Assembly: GCF_000413855.1 (NCBI RefSeq)
Contig: NZ_ATGG01000005.1
Span: 1 to 35,613, forward strand
Direction: 5' to 3'
Origin: Acinetobacter gyllenbergii CIP 110306 = MTCC 11365
GTDB taxonomy: Bacteria; Pseudomonadota; Gammaproteobacteria; Pseudomonadales; Moraxellaceae
DNA: 35,613 bases
Numbering within the stretch: the first letter of the stretch is position 1; the number at the start of each line of letters is the position of its first letter. Of this stretch, positions 33,121 through 35,613 are shown piece after piece. A program made the position numbers and the translations under genes. Under the pieces are notes generated by a model. It ran no database searches and had not been told where the DNA came from. It was given only the letters and a program-made list of their open reading frames with translations.

Positions 33121-35475
33121 ATGACTGACTTAGTTCAGCAGTTGGCAAATGAACTTGCCGTACGTCCAAACCAAGTAGAAGCTGCTATTCGTTTAATTGA
33201 TGAAGGTGCTAGCGTTCCTTTTATTGCACGTTACCGTAAAGAAGTCACGCAAGGCTTAGACGATACGCAATTACGTCAACTCGATACACGTTTAACTTAT
33301 TTACGTGATTTATACGAGCGTCGTGAGAAGGTGATCCAATCTTTACAAGAACAAGATAAATTAAGCGATGATTTATTAGCACGCGTTAATGCAGCAGACA
33401 CCAAGAATGCATTAGAAGAAATTTACGCGCCATACCGTCCAAAACGGACCAGCAAATCATTTAAAGCAAAAGAAGCAGGCCTCGGGGTTGTTGCTGAAAA
33501 AATTATTGCAGATCAAGTGGACCCAACTGAAGCTTTAGCGGGCTTTAGTCATGAAGACTACCCAGATGTAGAAAGCCAGCTGGATGCGATTCAGCATATC
33601 TTGATTGATGACTGGGCACAAAATATCGGATTAACTACTGAATTAAAACAAACTTTTGCTAAAACTGCCGTATTGAAAAGTGCGGTTGCTTCTGATGAGA
33701 AAAAAGAAGTTGGCAAAAAGTTCCGTGATTATTTTGAGTTTTCTGAAAATCTCAATAAGGTACCATCACATCGTTTATTGGCGATGCTACGTGGTCGTCA
33801 AGAAAATGTATTGGGCTTGAAAGTAGATGGCGAAGATGATGCGCCCTTAGCTCGTATTGAGACAGAATATAATCTTGAACAAATTCAACCACAAAGCCGT
33901 CAGGATTATTTGAAGCAAACGGCTAAATTGTTCTGGTTAGGCAAGATTCGTCCGCAGATCGAACATTCATTATTAACAGACAAGCGTTTGGCTGCTGAAG
34001 CTGAAGCGATGGATGTATTTGCTGAAAATCTACGTCATTTATTGCTTTCTGCACCTGCAGGCAGCCGTACCACATTAGGGGTTGACCCGGGTATCCGTAC
34101 CGGTGTGAAGCTTGCTGTGGTCAGTGATGCAGGTGATGTATTGGCACATAGCACCATTTATCCATTTGCTCCGAAAGAAGATAAAGCAGGCTCGATTGCA
34201 GAACTTGCGCGTTTATGCCGGGAGTTCCACGTGGAACTTATTGCGATTGGCAACGGAACAGCAAGCCGTGAAACAGAAGCGGTTGTTGCTGAAATGATGG
34301 CAGAAAATACTGACCTAAAACTGACCCGTATTACTGTCAGTGAAGCAGGTGCATCAGTTTACTCGGCAAGTGAATTGGCTTCACAAGAGCTTCCTGAACT
34401 TGATGTCTCAATTCGTGGTGCAGTATCAATTGCACGCCGTTTACAAGATCCATTGGCTGAACTGGTGAAAATCGATCCAAAATCGATTGGTGTAGGTCAA
34501 TATCAACACGACGTCAACCAAACGGGCTTAGCAAAAACACTGGATGCCGTGGTGGAAGACTGTGTGAACGCGGTGGGTGTTGATGTAAATACAGCGTCAC
34601 CAGCGATCTTGGCCTATATTGCGGGTCTGAATAAGTCGATTGCACAGCAAATTGTGGAATACCGTAAAGAAAATGGTCGTTTCGACAACCGTCAATCATT
34701 GAAAAAAGTGCCACGTTTCGGCGAGCGTACTTTTGAACAGTCTGCGGGCTTCTTGCGTGTACAAAATGGTTCAGAGCCATTAGATGCTTCTGCTGTTCAC
34801 CCAGAAAGTTATGGTTTGGTAGAAAAAATTGTTGCAGCAAAAGCGACAACAGTGAAAGACATTATCGGCAACACCGAAATTATTCGCCAAGTTAAAGCGG
34901 ATGAATTTGTGGACGATAAATTTGGTCTACCCACCATTCAAGACGTGCTCGCTGAATTGGAAAAGCCGGGTCGTGATCCACGTCCTGAGTTCCGCACTGC
35001 AAAATTCCGTGAAGACATTACTGAGGTTGCTCAACTCACCGAAGGCATGCAGCTTGAAGGTGTTGTGACCAATGTGACCAACTTTGGTGCCTTCGTCGAT
35101 GTGGGTGTACACCAAGATGGTTTAGTACATATTTCTGAACTTGCTAATGAATTTGTGTCTGATCCACATAAAGTGGTGAAACCAGGCCAAATCGTACAAG
35201 TGCGTGTGATGCAAGTGGATGTAGAGCGAAATCGTGTGAATTTGAGTATGCGTGCAGAAGGTTCTGCACCAGCCAAAGCGGCACGTTCTCAACAACGTCC
35301 ACAACAAGATCGTGCCGAACGTTCTGAGCGTAAACCTCAAGGTCAACGTCCACCACGTAAAGATGGTGATAAACGTCCGCAACATCACAAACCAAAATCT
35401 GAAAAACCACAAGAGCAAAAAATTGGTGGTTTAGGTGCGTTGTTATTACAAGCTGGGATTAAAGGTTCTAAGTAA
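33121..35475 (+). CDS. tex: Tex-family RNA-binding transcription accessory protein
   Basis: 784 residues from ATG 33121; an upstream in-frame ATG at 33085 lies beside the promoter box and is unlikely. Helical N-terminal Tex domain (about 1-310, SVPFIARYRKEVTQGLDDTQLRQLDTRL), YqgF-like nuclease-fold domain from about 319 (TTLGVDPGIRTGVKLAVV), tandem HhH domain (about 490-600, KKVPRFGERTFEQSAGFLR) and S1 domain (about 640-715, GVVTNVTNFGAFVDVGVHQDGLVHISEL). A Gln/Arg/Lys/Pro-rich tail (about 720-770) ends in KIGGLGALLLQAG. It binds RNA and associates with transcription. It is monocistronic with a terminator. Confidence 0.95.
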   Translation: MTDLVQQLANELAVRPNQVEAAIRLIDEGASVPFIARYRKEVTQGLDDTQLRQLDTRLTYLRDLYERREKVIQSLQEQDKLSDDLLARVNAADTKNALEEIYAPYRPKRTSKSFKAKEAGLGVVAEKIIADQVDPTEALAGFSHEDYPDVESQLDAIQHILIDDWAQNIGLTTELKQTFAKTAVLKSAVASDEKKEVGKKFRDYFEFSENLNKVPSHRLLAMLRGRQENVLGLKVDGEDDAPLARIETEYNLEQIQPQSRQDYLKQTAKLFWLGKIRPQIEHSLLTDKRLAAEAEAMDVFAENLRHLLLSAPAGSRTTLGVDPGIRTGVKLAVVSDAGDVLAHSTIYPFAPKEDKAGSIAELARLCREFHVELIAIGNGTASRETEAVVAEMMAENTDLKLTRITVSEAGASVYSASELASQELPELDVSIRGAVSIARRLQDPLAELVKIDPKSIGVGQYQHDVNQTGLAKTLDAVVEDCVNAVGVDVNTASPAILAYIAGLNKSIAQQIVEYRKENGRFDNRQSLKKVPRFGERTFEQSAGFLRVQNGSEPLDASAVHPESYGLVEKIVAAKATTVKDIIGNTEIIRQVKADEFVDDKFGLPTIQDVLAELEKPGRDPRPEFRTAKFREDITEVAQLTEGMQLEGVVTNVTNFGAFVDVGVHQDGLVHISELANEFVSDPHKVVKPGQIVQVRVMQVDVERNRVNLSMRAEGSAPAKAARSQQRPQQDRAERSERKPQGQRPPRKDGDKRPQHHKPKSEKPQEQKIGGLGALLLQAGIKGSK

Positions 35476-35489
35476 TTGAGAAATTAAAT

Positions 35490-35515
35490 AAAAGCCTCTT
35501 CGGAGGCTTTTATTT
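35490..35515 (+). terminator. Terminator of tex
   Basis: AAAAGCCTC, UUCG tetraloop closed by C-G, GAGGCTTTT, then TATTTT, 15 bases after the stop. Confidence 0.9.
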
Positions 35516-35521
35516 TAAGTC

Positions 35522-35613
35522 TGTCCCGTCCTAGATAAGGTTGACACTTTCTAAACTTAAATTTGGAGAGTGTAATGAAAACAATAGTTAAAAGAACGCA
35601 ACGAGATTACAGC
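35522..35613 (+). mobile_element. Left end of an insertion sequence (IS3-like), truncated by the window
   Basis: After the tex terminator a distinct sequence starts with TGTCCCGTCCTAGATAAGG (35522-35540), continuing TTGACA, which looks like a terminal inverted repeat beginning with TG. It is followed by a GGAGAG SD and a transposase-like start codon. The right end lies outside the window, so target duplication cannot be checked. Confidence 0.55.
35575..35613 (+). CDS. Transposase OrfA-like N-terminus (partial)
   Basis: ATG 35575 after GGAGAG opens MKTIVKRTQRDYS, cut by the window end. It resembles the start of IS3-family OrfA proteins, which carry a helix-turn-helix that binds the element ends. 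Only 13 residues are visible, so family assignment is from recall. Confidence 0.5.
   Translation, partial: MKTIVKRTQRDYS

Noticed and set aside
35122..35418. Several minus-strand ORFs opposite the tex C-terminus
   Set aside because: They arise from the Arg/Gln/Lys-rich low-complexity tail codons; no SD or family resemblance.
1..35613. CRISPR array or prophage
   Set aside because: No regularly spaced short repeats, cas genes, or phage structural or integrase genes are visible.

Overview
This window looks like a chromosomal segment of an Acinetobacter-type gammaproteobacterium. The reasons are moderate-to-low G+C, AT-rich coding style, a PanZ-like GNAT protein, a long-tailed Tex protein, scattered rather than operonic his genes, and SfnB-type sulfur acquisition genes. 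The genus assignment is inferred from protein resemblance and was not checked by a search.

Left region (1-6290) is an AT-rich accessory module. Two tandem Tli4-like immunity lipoproteins (29-1030 and 1136-2137) precede a large alpha/beta-hydrolase (2146-4008) that resembles a type VI secretion lipase effector. A more distant third immunity-like lipoprotein lies at 5289-6290. Between the first two immunity genes is a 34-codon ORF (1039-1143). Its start context matches the lipase start and its tail matches the C-terminus of a gene cut off by the left window edge (1-36), so it looks like the scar of a deleted effector gene. A strong hairpin, an eroded IS5-type insertion sequence remnant, a 31-residue lipoprotein and a 66-residue two-helix membrane protein fill 4009-5223. 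tRNA-Ser(GGA) marks the right edge of this module.

Middle region, part one (6559-15836) holds mostly core or conserved genes. These are Kup potassium uptake, a membrane-anchored NUC1 nuclease, a small hypothetical protein, aquaporin AqpZ, and an AraC regulator divergent from a histidine-cluster membrane hydroxylase. They are followed by hisF, type II homoserine kinase (thrB), a cold-shock/DUF1294 fusion and a DUF4870-like protein. The AraC/hydroxylase intergenic region carries a TTGTC-N5-TTGTC element. The same element, with a third GTCAAT at the same distance, recurs downstream of the hydroxylase in front of a gene-free stretch ending in a clear terminator. This is a candidate for an undescribed regulated small RNA.

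Middle region, part two (15867-23280) is a probable sulfur scavenging block. It has an NtaA/DmoA-type flavin monooxygenase, two adjacent acyl-CoA-dehydrogenase-fold oxidoreductases of the SfnB/DszC type, an EamA transporter divergent from an XRE-cupin regulator with a duplicated operator between them, and a SulP anion transporter.

Right region (23507-35613) contains hisA, a DEDDy 3'-5' exonuclease, a DUF805 protein, hisH-hisB, a PanZ-like GNAT protein and two identical tRNA-Phe genes, each with its own promoter and terminator. It continues with a methyltransferase, a succinate-CoA transferase type enzyme, an OmpR-EnvZ two-component system (envZ with a TTG start) and the Tex protein. The window ends inside a new insertion sequence whose transposase begins at 35575. 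HisH and HisF, which form one enzyme, are encoded about 12 kb apart here with the sulfur block between them.
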